Shown here piece by piece: positions 22,801 to 30,537 of a stretch of DNA of 43,640 nt (within the stretch, counting starts at the first letter, position 1; the number at the start of each line of letters is the position of its first letter). The DNA is taken from IMG/VR virus record IMGVR_UViG_3300033571_016203, positions 1-43,640 of that record; one strand, given 5' to 3'. The notes below the pieces were generated by a model. The model did not search any database. It saw only the letters and a list, made by a program, of their open reading frames with translations, and was not told where the DNA came from. Made by a program: the position numbers and the translations under genes. The stretch is from a virus.

Positions 22801-25766
22801 TTGAAAACATCGAATATTACACCAGCTTGAATCTACTTCAAAAGTCTGCTCTCGATATGAATATCTTGGATGCTGATGGAGTTAATCGATTCAAGAATGG
22901 TATCTTCGTTGACACATTCGCAGATCATACATTCGGTCAAGTTGATAGTCCAGATTATCGTATCATTGTTGATACAAGTGAAAAATCAATTCGTCCAATG
23001 TATACAGCACACTCATTCAATTATAACTATTTGCCATCTGATGGTGAAACAACAAATGTGCAAAAGACCGGTAATCTAGTAACTCTTCCATATACTGAAG
23101 AGCTTCTCCTTGAACAAGCTGCTGTGACATCATATAGAAACGTTGAGTTGTCTAGCTACCGATTTGTTGGAACTTTGACACTTGATCCAGATATTGATAC
23201 ATGGATTGATACAAATTCATTGCCACCAGAAGAGATTCATCTAGGTGCTACAGCAGATCAATTGCCTATCAGTACAACAACATATGACATTGAACGCAGA
23301 AATAATGGTTATCTTGTTGGTCCTCGTGTTGGTGGTCCAGGTGGTAACGGTAAAGTTTCTAGAAACTATGGTCAAGGTGGAACGGGAACTGCAAAACCCA
23401 TAGACTTCTTCGGTCGTACGGACTATTACATTCAAGCATCAAACAGCCCTAACGATCAGCCTGTTTATGCTATCCAAGACGTAACAACAACAAAGACAAC
23501 TACTAACTTTGCATACACTGAAGAAGTTGTTACTGAAGGTTCAAAGATCGTTGATATTGGTCTTGTCAACTATATTCGTCCACAAACCATTGATGTTTGG
23601 GGTCGAGGTCTCAAGAGAAGCACACGAGTTTATGTCTTCTTTGATGGTGAAAATATGACTAATTATTGTGCTCAACTTACTGCTGCACAATATGCTCAAA
23701 CACCAGATCAACGAAGAGCTGCGGGCTTTATACCAACTTATGGAAATGAACTCGTTGTTGATGCTGATGGTAATTTGTATGTTGCTCTTGAATTGCCAAC
23801 AAACAAACAATTTAGAGTCGGACAAAAAGAAGTTGTTATCACTGACAGTCCAACAAATTCTATTGATGCATCGACATATTCAAAAGGCTACTTCGTTGCT
23901 TCTGGTTTGACAAAGACCATTCAAGGCAAAGTAATTACAACAGGTACAATCACATCTACAGTTGATGTCGATGTTACCAGAAGAAATGAAAATGTGTTCC
24001 TTGGTTATCTTGATAACGCATCATGTTCTGCATATTCACTCTTTGTCAAAGCACCACCTGAAGATGAAGGTTTGTTCTTGACAAGTGTTGATCTATACTT
24101 TGCAAGAAAGCATCCAACACTAGGTGTTTGGTTCGAGCTTCGTGCAATGGATAGTGCTGGTGGTATTACCAGAACACAAGTTCCATATTCTGAAGTTTGG
24201 CTAACAGCAGATCAAATTACTGTATCTACTGACGGTTATACAAATCCAACAAAAGTAACTTTCCCATGCCCTGTATTCTTGAACAACAATACACAGTATG
24301 CATTTATCATTCACACTGAAGGGTTGAATCCTGACACTTACTTCTGGATTGCACGACTTGGTGAGACTGATGTTCGTCCAGAATCAGAGGGTGGTGGCAG
24401 AAAATACAATTCACGTCCTCTAACAGGTACATTCTATACAACTAACAACAATCTCAACTGGAACATGGTTGATGATATCGATCTCAAGATCAAGTTCTAT
24501 CGTGCCAACTTTAGCACTGGTGTACAAGGTGTTGCAGTATTTGGAAACGAACCTGTTGAAAAACTTAGACTTGCAAATAGCTCATCTGAGTTTGTTAGTC
24601 ACACTGAGCCAATCACAAGCAACTATAAACTAACACTATCTGGCAATACATCTAGCTATAAAGCTGGTGACTTCTTGGTTGGACAGACAAGTGGTGCAAA
24701 CTCAACAATTATCAAAATTAGTGGTTCTAACTTCTATGTTGGTAATACAAAATATGTGTCTGGTGAAAGAGTAACACACAGATATAATGCCAATGCTACA
24801 CTAAGTGGATTTACATCTGCAATGTCTGCTTTGGCATATGGTTCAGGCAACATGTATGAATACAAAACATGGCGTGGAAACACAACCATGATCATGAAAT
24901 CTTCAAATGGTGGCTTTGAGACAAACGTTAGTATCAGAGGTGGTTATTCTAATGTGACATCTGATATTTTGGCAATTGATAACTTTAGATATTCAAAAGT
25001 TAGTTTTGAGCCAACATATCTACGATTTAGCAGAAATCAATTGACCTTTGTCATGAAGACAACATCTAATACTGGTTCAGTTGGATCTTATGAATCAGTT
25101 TATGAAAGCGATGGATACTTCTTCAGTGAAGAAAAAGCACTATTCTCAAGAAGCAATGAAATTGCCTCATTGTCTGGTGCAAATTCCAACAAAGTCAAGT
25201 TTACTATGTCCTCAACATCAGCTTTCACATCACCTGTGATTGATACAACCAAGACAAGAAGCGTTTATGTTGATAATATTATCAACGCAAATACAACTTA
25301 TGGACTAGAAGCATCTTCATCAGGCGGTGAACTACTCAATAAGTACATTTCAAGAATCGTTACTCTTGCTGATGGACAAGATGCTGAAGACTTGGTTGTT
25401 TATCTCTCTGCATATCGTCCAACATCAACAGATGTGCTTGTTTGGTGCAAGATACTAAATGCTGAAGATTCAGACTTGATTGATAATCGTAACTGGATTC
25501 CAATGGAACTCAGCAGCGGATCAACAATATATTCTTCACTTGCTGATGCAGATGACTTCAAAGAACTCAAGTATGTTATTCCTTCAAGCTATATGACTGG
25601 TCCAGTATCAAACAATTCTCCTGGTGGTGAAGTTCAATATACCAACAGTCAGGGAACAACATTTACTGGATTCAAGTATTTTGCAATCAAAGTTGGTTTA
25701 TCTGCTACAAATAGTGCGATTGTTCCTCGTGTAACAGATTTGCGTGCAATTGCAATTCAAATCTAA
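19836..25766 (+). CDS. giant DUF4815-type baseplate/fibre structural protein, 1976 aa
   Basis: 1976 residues, the largest gene in the window. The N-terminus has FNVSPYYDDYDKTKDFYRILF, GYAVQARELTQIQTLTQNQIDRFG and FREGSIVLPG, the pattern of DUF4815-type tail proteins of T4-like phages. Near residues 1195-1275 'IRPQTIDVWGRGLKRSTRVYVFFDGENMTNYC' (read in parts) and FRVGQKEVVITDS are a repeated theme of gp10-like connector proteins. Beyond that come a jelly-roll-like segment (SVDLYFARKHPTLGVWFELR, PCPVFLNNNTQYAFIIH) and a long beta-rich C-terminus. Position after gp8 is where T4 has gp9-gp10, so it may join fibres to the wedge. AAGGA lies before the ATG. No enzyme motif seen. Function is inferred. 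Confidence 0.8.
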   Translation: MVANTANLALLSTAEIDAALPVPEPTLTTNFNVSPYYDDYDKTKDFYRILFKPGYAVQARELTQIQTLTQNQIDRFGKHVFREGSIVLPGEFIIENDVDYVKVRDVDNSNNSVTISDYLDQTLVSSNTGIQAYVINVEDGTEASSNTKTAYLRYLNSSNTNTSIKTFQTNDVLTCNNGTLIVYNTANNVGKGSRFVIREGVYFAKSHFIRFPTQSVILNRYSTSPTCRVGFKVLESIVNASQDASLLDPALESSNYSAPGADRLKLSSILTVRDYNDTEGAPDFVELFQIKDGIVTEIYNRSQYNVLGDELATRTLDESGDYYVRGLTIRIRENLDVANNGGFSANGSANVLSIGIEPGKAYVKGYPVEILTTDYVTTDKALTYSNVSSQSISAGMGNFIRANNFTGSINQDFGTSVFLKDVANKRLTNGLWASGAALGNTIGTAKVRSIEYDSGTLGTPDGVVAMYLTDIRMNGTNAFSATKSIYASNFGGDAVLEDGAAVLKDINTDILIYSVGAKGIRTVKDTAGNSQMDYNFKRTSSVTVTGGTLSLTITSITGEELPYGTTTLSTADKREIILNVDSDVSIPTTAGVVSRYSDTTLTGNATSSFTKLNVGDKIQFNNNTTVYFINTITDATHITVDKTLPAVLSGNGITKLYKNGDIIDLTTKGFTSGTERTVSATSTTLTINLNESALTTTGKISYPINRSGAIQVNKILKANAQVMINTSNNIATTTGPYALGFADVLRINSIRNAVTGADLSGSFTFDNGQRDAFYDHARITPTTTLASNTKILVSLDYFEPSFTTGRGFFTVDSYPIDDSAGYDPATEIKTEQIPVYKSPRTGAYYDLRNSLDFRPVKAASISYTTSSASAPNNPSTDTAFSSDVNGLRLPVASSQLTYDYSFYLPRRDIVVIDKNKKISVIKGTPSISPVTPSVPEETMLLAGILVTQYPSLALDYAQSIGRADLGCVSKKLSNIRFTMRDIGVLKNRIENIEYYTSLNLLQKSALDMNILDADGVNRFKNGIFVDTFADHTFGQVDSPDYRIIVDTSEKSIRPMYTAHSFNYNYLPSDGETTNVQKTGNLVTLPYTEELLLEQAAVTSYRNVELSSYRFVGTLTLDPDIDTWIDTNSLPPEEIHLGATADQLPISTTTYDIERRNNGYLVGPRVGGPGGNGKVSRNYGQGGTGTAKPIDFFGRTDYYIQASNSPNDQPVYAIQDVTTTKTTTNFAYTEEVVTEGSKIVDIGLVNYIRPQTIDVWGRGLKRSTRVYVFFDGENMTNYCAQLTAAQYAQTPDQRRAAGFIPTYGNELVVDADGNLYVALELPTNKQFRVGQKEVVITDSPTNSIDASTYSKGYFVASGLTKTIQGKVITTGTITSTVDVDVTRRNENVFLGYLDNASCSAYSLFVKAPPEDEGLFLTSVDLYFARKHPTLGVWFELRAMDSAGGITRTQVPYSEVWLTADQITVSTDGYTNPTKVTFPCPVFLNNNTQYAFIIHTEGLNPDTYFWIARLGETDVRPESEGGGRKYNSRPLTGTFYTTNNNLNWNMVDDIDLKIKFYRANFSTGVQGVAVFGNEPVEKLRLANSSSEFVSHTEPITSNYKLTLSGNTSSYKAGDFLVGQTSGANSTIIKISGSNFYVGNTKYVSGERVTHRYNANATLSGFTSAMSALAYGSGNMYEYKTWRGNTTMIMKSSNGGFETNVSIRGGYSNVTSDILAIDNFRYSKVSFEPTYLRFSRNQLTFVMKTTSNTGSVGSYESVYESDGYFFSEEKALFSRSNEIASLSGANSNKVKFTMSSTSAFTSPVIDTTKTRSVYVDNIINANTTYGLEASSSGGELLNKYISRIVTLADGQDAEDLVVYLSAYRPTSTDVLVWCKILNAEDSDLIDNRNWIPMELSSGSTIYSSLADADDFKELKYVIPSSYMTGPVSNNSPGGEVQYTNSQGTTFTGFKYFAIKVGLSATNSAIVPRVTDLRAIAIQI

Positions 25767-25774
25767 GGTGAAGA

Positions 25775-25969
25775 ATGCAAAAGACAGAAAGACAAGGATA
25801 CTATAAAGTGGATGAGAGCATTGTTCTAAATAATGATGGCGATGCTCTCGCCGCTTATAGAAAACAGAAAATGAAAAATCTGAGACTAGAGAAACTAGAA
25901 AATGATTTGACTGAAATCAAGAACGATATGGAAGAAATCAAAAATCTTCTAAGAGGACTAATCAAGTAA
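25775..25969 (+). CDS. small coiled-coil protein, 64 aa
   Basis: 64 residues. The first third has VDESIVLNNDGDALAAYRKQKM, the rest is a heptad-type helix (LRLEKLENDLTEIKNDMEEIKNLLRGLIK) likely to form a coiled coil. A similar small protein follows the giant baseplate protein in marine T4-like phages. It begins 8 bases after the 1976-residue gene, and the next gene starts directly at its stop. Probably a connector or assembly factor for the fibres. Function not known. Confidence 0.78.
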   Translation: MQKTERQGYYKVDESIVLNNDGDALAAYRKQKMKNLRLEKLENDLTEIKNDMEEIKNLLRGLIK

Positions 25970-26308
25970 ATGGCAGCATTCGTAGAACTTTTCATAGATC
26001 AGGGTACGACATTCACTTCAGTTATCAATATTACTGACGATATTACAAACGATACTCTGAATATCATTGATTATAGCATTATTAGCCAAATTCGGAGATC
26101 ATACTACTCAGCCAATATTTCTGGCAATCTAGTATGTACTATCACTGATGCAGGTAATGGTGAAGTGACTTTGGCTATGAGTGCAGCAAATACTGCTAAT
26201 ATGAAACCAGGTCGTTATGTATTTGATGTAAAGATGACAAGCGGCGCAAATGTCACATCACGTATTCTTGAAGGCATCATCAACGTAACACCACAGGTAA
26301 GTAGGTAA
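25970..26308 (+). CDS. small beta-sandwich structural protein, BppU-N-like
   Basis: 112 residues. Pattern 'VELFIDQGTTFTSVINITDD...' then SIISQIRRSYYSANISGNL and GRYVFDVKMTSG to EGIINVTPQVSR resembles the N-terminal domain of baseplate upper proteins and gp9-like connectors of other phages: an immunoglobulin-like sandwich starting with 'D.GTtf...i.i.d'. It is a likely collar between baseplate and fibre. Neighbours on both sides touch it with no gap. Confidence 0.75.
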   Translation: MAAFVELFIDQGTTFTSVINITDDITNDTLNIIDYSIISQIRRSYYSANISGNLVCTITDAGNGEVTLAMSAANTANMKPGRYVFDVKMTSGANVTSRILEGIINVTPQVSR

Positions 26309-26309
26309 A

Positions 26310-26540
26310 ATGGGAATCAAAGTTATAGTTAATTCTCCAGGTAAGAATAGAGTTTCAATAAACAATCAACGACAAGAAACAGTTCGCACGGTTGGTGTAC
26401 AGTCACCAAACGGACTTTTGCGCAATCTACAAGACGTAAATGTCAATGATTTAGATAACAATGAAACATTGGTTTATGATGCTGCTTCTGATGAATTTGT
26501 CGTAAAAGTTTTGCCGGAAATAAACGGGGGAAGTTACTAA
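26310..26540 (+). CDS. small fibre-associated protein ending GGSY, 76 aa
   Basis: 76 residues. Contains 'LRNLQDVNVNDLDNNETLVYDAASDEFVVKVLP', a short 'NLxDVxxxDLxNxExLVYD' motif common as a repeated element in phage tail fibres, and ends EINGGSY. The GGSY end resembles the GGTF and AGTF ends of two other proteins downstream. No catalytic motif. It starts one base after the previous stop and lies four bases before the next gene. Confidence 0.72.
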   Translation: MGIKVIVNSPGKNRVSINNQRQETVRTVGVQSPNGLLRNLQDVNVNDLDNNETLVYDAASDEFVVKVLPEINGGSY

Positions 26541-26544
26541 GGGT

Positions 26545-27876
26545 ATGTCTAATACTGTAATTCAGGTAAAGAAGTCTAATACCCCTACAAAAATACCGTT
26601 GACAACTCAGCTTGCCGACGGTGAAATTGCTATTAACACACATGACGGCAAACTCTACTTTCGAAAAAACGCTAATGGTTCACTATCAATTGTTGAAACT
26701 GCTACAACGACTTCAGATAGTGTTACGAATGTTTTGTATGTCTCTAAGTCTGGCAGCGACTCTAACGATGGCAGAACTCTATCCAGATCATTTCTAACAA
26801 TCAAAGCTGCACTGGCTGTAGCATCATCTGGTACCACAATCTTTGTCAAGAGTGGCACATATACCGAAGATGCTCCTCTTCAAGTACCTGCTGGCGTTTC
26901 TATTATTGGTGACAATCTACGAACAACTTCAGTCAAAGCCGCTGATCCAACCAAAGATATTTTCCATGTAAGAAACGCAGTCTACATCACAGGATTCACA
27001 TTCAGAGATCACGTATCTCCTGCGTCAGCCATTGCTTTTCCAGAAGCTGGTGCAGGTGTCATTACGATCAGTCCCTATGTGCAGAATTGTAGCTCAATCA
27101 CCACAACTGGCACTGGTATGCGAGTTGATGGAAGTAGAGCATCTGGTTTGAAGTCGATGGTTACTGACGCTTTCACTCAGATCAATAGAGGTGGTGTTGG
27201 CATTCACATTCTCAATAATGGATATGCTCAGCTTGTCAGTATCTTTACAGTATTCTGTGAAGTTGGTATTCTAACTGAAAGTGGTGGTCAATGTTCTGTA
27301 ACTAACTCAAATTCTAGCTTCGGTACTTATGGTCTCAAAGCAAATGGTGTTAGTGCATTGCTTTATAGCGGAACAGTTTCAGCCAATGTATTAGCAGGAT
27401 TTGCTGATATTACCGTAACTGGACTTTCAAATAGACCAAGATATGGTGATGTTATACGATTTGATAACATTGGTCAGTATTTTACCATCATCAACTCATC
27501 TCCGCTTTTATCTACATCATCAACAGTTACTATTGACATCAATCTTCCTGAAGGTGTTTATTCAGGTAATACTGCTTCATTCTATCAACGAAGCCTGATT
27601 TCAAGCAGCGGACACACATTCGAATATGTAGGTGCTGGTATTGATCCACTAACAGCTACGCCTGCTGGTGGTGGTTATCCAATTCCAGATAATGAAATTA
27701 TAGATGATGCTGATCAGGGCGGAAAAGTGTTTTTCACTAGCACTGATCAATTGGGTAATTTTCGTGTAGGTCAAGACTTGATATTTAATAGAGCAACAGG
27801 AACTATCACAGGTGACACTTTTGATAGAAGTCTTTTTGCAGTGCTAACACCATACATTCTAGCACTAGAGAGTTAA
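26545..27876 (+). CDS. tail fibre/spike protein: Mtd_N-like head plus beta-helix
   Basis: 443 residues. The N-terminus MSNTVIQVKKSNTPTKIP, then LADGEIAINTHDGKLYFRKN, is the short attachment domain seen in phage adhesins (as in the major tropism determinant N-terminal domain). A DUF1565-like right-handed beta-helix follows: YVSKSGSDSNDGRTLSRSFLTIKAALAVASSGTTIFV (about 68-105), YTEDAPLQVPAGVSIIGDNL, then 'GFTFRD', 'GVGIHILNNGYAQLVSIFT' and further coils to about 270. The C-terminal part ends in 'GNFRVGQDLIFNRATGTITGDTFDRSLF', a frequent fibre C-terminal element. It may bind or cut a surface glycan, but no catalytic residues could be assigned. Confidence 0.82.
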   Translation: MSNTVIQVKKSNTPTKIPLTTQLADGEIAINTHDGKLYFRKNANGSLSIVETATTTSDSVTNVLYVSKSGSDSNDGRTLSRSFLTIKAALAVASSGTTIFVKSGTYTEDAPLQVPAGVSIIGDNLRTTSVKAADPTKDIFHVRNAVYITGFTFRDHVSPASAIAFPEAGAGVITISPYVQNCSSITTTGTGMRVDGSRASGLKSMVTDAFTQINRGGVGIHILNNGYAQLVSIFTVFCEVGILTESGGQCSVTNSNSSFGTYGLKANGVSALLYSGTVSANVLAGFADITVTGLSNRPRYGDVIRFDNIGQYFTIINSSPLLSTSSTVTIDINLPEGVYSGNTASFYQRSLISSSGHTFEYVGAGIDPLTATPAGGGYPIPDNEIIDDADQGGKVFFTSTDQLGNFRVGQDLIFNRATGTITGDTFDRSLFAVLTPYILALES

Positions 27877-27879
27877 GAA

Positions 27880-28215
27880 ATGGCAAATCAAATCAATACT
27901 TTTAGAACTGTTACCGCAAATGTTACGACAAGTAACACAAAGGTATATACTGTTCCAAATGGAATAACTGCTATCGTTTTGATGGCACAAGCAGCTAACA
28001 TCACTGACAATAACCACAGAGTGAGTTTTTCACATCTGACTGGCGCTGGTGAGAAAACAGAACTACTAAAAGATTTTACAGTACTAAAAAATGATGCTGC
28101 GGGACTACTAACAGGCAAACTAATTGTAGAACAAAATTGCTCAGTCGAAATTCATTCATCTAGCAATAATTCATTGAAATTGACTTTAAGCATTTTGGAA
28201 AGCACAAATGCCTAA
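27880..28215 (+). CDS. small conserved fibre-region protein, 111 aa
   Basis: 111 residues, probably all beta. Pattern: 'VYTVPNGITAIVLMAQAANITDNNHRVSFSH', KTELLKDFTVLKNDAAGLLTGKLIVE, then NNSLKLTLSILES. I know this as a small protein found in the fibre region of marine T4-like phages, with no assigned role. Overlaps the next gene by 8 bases, consistent with coupling. Confidence 0.75.
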   Translation: MANQINTFRTVTANVTTSNTKVYTVPNGITAIVLMAQAANITDNNHRVSFSHLTGAGEKTELLKDFTVLKNDAAGLLTGKLIVEQNCSVEIHSSSNNSLKLTLSILESTNA

Positions 28216-28456
28216 TATAAATAGACTGAGCGGAAAAGTCGCAAAAGTTCCTAGTGCTAATGCAGATCCCGGTAGATTTGAATACATTGATCTACAAAAC
28301 ACTGAACCTGATTTGGGTGTTCCGCAACGCAATAATGCATTGTTGTCGGCAAATACGAGTGGCACTAATCGTGTTTGGGTAAATTTGTCTGATGACTTCG
28401 AAGTTGATCCAACTGGAAATATTATTATCAAGACAATTATAGCCGGAACATTCTAG
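28208..28456 (+). CDS. small fibre-associated protein ending AGTF, 82 aa
   Basis: 82 residues: 'DPGRFEYIDLQNTEPDLGVPQRNNALLSANTSGTNRVWV' in the middle and FEVDPTGNIIIKTIIAGTF at the end. Starts inside the previous gene (8-base overlap). A perfect TATAAATA lies within its first codons. No known function. Confidence 0.72.
   Translation: MPNINRLSGKVAKVPSANADPGRFEYIDLQNTEPDLGVPQRNNALLSANTSGTNRVWVNLSDDFEVDPTGNIIIKTIIAGTF
28216..28223 (+). promoter_or_regulatory. TATAAATA inside the start of the 82-aa gene
   Basis: Exact match to the late consensus on the coding strand, 8 bases after the ATG at 28208. Transcription from it would start near 28229, after that start codon, so it would not express the 82-residue protein but could feed the fibre gene at 28467. 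It may also be chance: the bases encode N-I-N of MPNINRL (frame ATA TAA ATA is not in the reading frame). Confidence 0.35.
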
Positions 28457-28466
28457 GGAAAAAACA

Positions 28467-30014
28467 ATGTCTAATACAGTAATTCAAATCAAGAGAAGTA
28501 GTGTAACGGCCATTCCACCCAATGGAAGTCTGGCTGCTGGTGAGCTTGCTGTCTCTTATACATCAAATACTATATTTGTCGGTACTGCTGACGGCACAGG
28601 TGTTATTCCTGTTGGTGGTGGTGTTTACATTGACAGAATCAATGCTATTTCTATCACAGCAAATAATGGTTTAGATGTAGCAATATCAGCGTATAATAAA
28701 GCTAACGCAGCTAATCTTCTAGCATTCAACACTGGTCTTGGTGCAAACGCTTTTGCTGCTGCAACAGTTGCAGGAGCTAATGCTGCTGTCGGTGCTGGTG
28801 CTAACGCTTTTGCTTCTGCTACAATAGCTGGTGCTAATACAGCCGTTGGTACGGGAGCAAATAACTACCTTCTAGCAGTCATTGCAGGAGCTAATACCGC
28901 TGTTGGTGGTGGTGCTAATGCGTATATGATTGCTGTTCAAAATGGATCTAACACAGCAGTTGGTGGTGGTGCTAATGCATTTACATCTGCTACTATCGCT
29001 GGAGCTAACACCGCTGTTGGAACAGGTGCTAACAACTATCTTCTAGCTGTGATTGCAGGTGCTAATACTGCTGTTGGTGCTGGTGCAAACAACTATTCAA
29101 ATACAACATTCCTAAAACTAACAGGCGGAACAATTTCCGGTGATCTCGTTGTTCAAGGGAACACTACTTTTTCTGGAAATGTTACCTATGCTAATACTCA
29201 GACACTTCTGATTGGTGATAATATTCTATCACTCAATGCTGACTTGCCAACAAACGTTGCCCCATCCGAAAATGCGGGTCTTGAAATCAATCGTGGGTCT
29301 TCTTCTAACGTATATCTACTTTGGAATGAAGGAACAGATAAGTGGCAGTTCAATGAAGGTACTGTTTATTATAATATTCCAACAAACACTTCTGTTGAAA
29401 CAGCACAAACAATTGCAATCAATGCTTATGACAAAGCAAATGCTGCTAACGTTCTAGCATTCAATACAGGTCTTGGTGCAAACGCTTTTGCTGCTGCCAC
29501 AATTGCTGGTGCTAATACCGCTGTTGGTGGAGGAGCAAACGCATTCACATCTGCCACAATAGCAGGAGCTAACACAGCAGTTGGAACTGGTGCTAATAAT
29601 TACCTTCTAGCTGTTATTGCTGGTGCGAATACCGCAGTGGGTACAGGCGCCAATAACTACATGATTGCTGTTCAGAACGGTTCAAATACAGCAGTCGGTG
29701 CAGGAGCTAACGCTTTTGCTTCAGCAACAATAGCAGGCGCCAATTCTTATTTGATCTCGATCATAGCGGGTGCTAATACTGCTGTTGGTGCAGGTGCAAA
29801 CTCTTATGCATCAAATATAGATAATATTACATCTGGTATTCTTGATGTTCAATTTGGTGGTACCGGACGTAATACACTTGCAAACAACGGTGTTCTATTC
29901 GGTAACACAACAAGTGGTTTGAGAGTAACCGCAGCAGGTACTGAAGGACAAGTGCTACAAGCAAGTGGTCAAGGCACACCATTCTTTGGAGACCTAGACG
30001 GAGGCACGTTCTAA
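28467..30014 (+). CDS. tail fibre with 19-residue repeats, 515 aa
   Basis: 515 residues. Mtd_N-like head (MSNTVIQIKRSSVTAIPPNG, then LAAGELAVSYTSNTIFVG, about 1-50). Residues about 75-210 and 320-450 are two arrays of a 19-residue repeat (IAGANTAVGTGANNYLLAV type), split by a beta domain (LKLTGGTISGDLVVQGNTTFSGNVTYANTQTL to EINRGSSSNVYLLWNEG). The C-terminus (DGGTF) ends in FGGTGRNTLANNGVLFGNTTSGL, a common fibre tip sequence. Likely a trimer. GGGAAA lies before the ATG as a weak ribosome binding site. Confidence 0.85.
   Translation: MSNTVIQIKRSSVTAIPPNGSLAAGELAVSYTSNTIFVGTADGTGVIPVGGGVYIDRINAISITANNGLDVAISAYNKANAANLLAFNTGLGANAFAAATVAGANAAVGAGANAFASATIAGANTAVGTGANNYLLAVIAGANTAVGGGANAYMIAVQNGSNTAVGGGANAFTSATIAGANTAVGTGANNYLLAVIAGANTAVGAGANNYSNTTFLKLTGGTISGDLVVQGNTTFSGNVTYANTQTLLIGDNILSLNADLPTNVAPSENAGLEINRGSSSNVYLLWNEGTDKWQFNEGTVYYNIPTNTSVETAQTIAINAYDKANAANVLAFNTGLGANAFAAATIAGANTAVGGGANAFTSATIAGANTAVGTGANNYLLAVIAGANTAVGTGANNYMIAVQNGSNTAVGAGANAFASATIAGANSYLISIIAGANTAVGAGANSYASNIDNITSGILDVQFGGTGRNTLANNGVLFGNTTSGLRVTAAGTEGQVLQASGQGTPFFGDLDGGTF
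28689..29096 (+). repeat. 19-residue (57-base) repeat array, first half
   Basis: About seven units with period 19 residues, of the form xAGANTAVGxGANxYxxAx (for example TAVGTGANNYLLAV and TAVGGGANAYMIAV). Codons differ between units although the peptide is nearly constant. A second array of the same type lies at 29421-29814. Confidence 0.85.
29421..29814 (+). repeat. 19-residue repeat array, second half
   Basis: About seven further units, beginning with AYDKANAANVLAFNTGLG and running to TAVGAGANSYAS. Same period and motif as the first array, with units ending YLLAV, YMIAV, FTSAT, FASAT and YLISI. Confidence 0.85.
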
Positions 30015-30030
30015 CAGATAGGAATATATT

Positions 30031-30537
30031 ATGAGTGATCCAAATAAGTTTATCAATACCTATATCGATGTTGCAATGGCCACTATTCACGAACAACTGA
30101 GTAGTGGTCTGCAACTCAAAACTCAACTTAGATTGACTAATGATGTTATTGCAGAAAAAGATAGAGTAATTGCTTCTCTGAATACTGAAATTGAAAATCT
30201 AAAAAAGCAAAGTGAAGAATTACAACAAGCAAAAAATAATGATAATACACAACTAAACAGTGAATTAGAACAAGCAAGAAATAATGCTCGTGTTTGGGAA
30301 GAATCTCATAATGTGATGAAGAATAAGGTTGCACATATGGACACTCTACTCAAACAGGTTGTGGATATGAAGCATGAAATTCAAACTCGTGATGCGACAA
30401 TTCAAAGTCTAAAATCTGAAATTGAAGAATTGAAAGAACCTAAAGCAAAACCAACAATCAAGAAAAAAGCGTCAGATAAAAATCTTCTAAATACAATAAG
30501 TATTCTAGAAGAAACATCAAAGATTGACGACTTTTAA
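30031..30537 (+). CDS. coiled-coil fibre-region protein, 168 aa
   Basis: 168 residues, nearly all helix. From about residue 30 to 140 it reads as a coiled coil (AEKDRVIASLNTEIENLKKQ, then QQAKNNDNTQLNSELEQARNN, then KHEIQTRDATIQSLKSEIEELKEPK) with a short lysine/proline break near 145 and a tail ISILEETSKIDDF. It lies between two repeat fibres and its stop shares bases with the next start (TAATG). Similar coiled-coil proteins occur in the fibre region of marine T4-like phages. A chaperone or fibre shaft role is possible but unproven. Confidence 0.78.
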   Translation: MSDPNKFINTYIDVAMATIHEQLSSGLQLKTQLRLTNDVIAEKDRVIASLNTEIENLKKQSEELQQAKNNDNTQLNSELEQARNNARVWEESHNVMKNKVAHMDTLLKQVVDMKHEIQTRDATIQSLKSEIEELKEPKAKPTIKKKASDKNLLNTISILEETSKIDDF

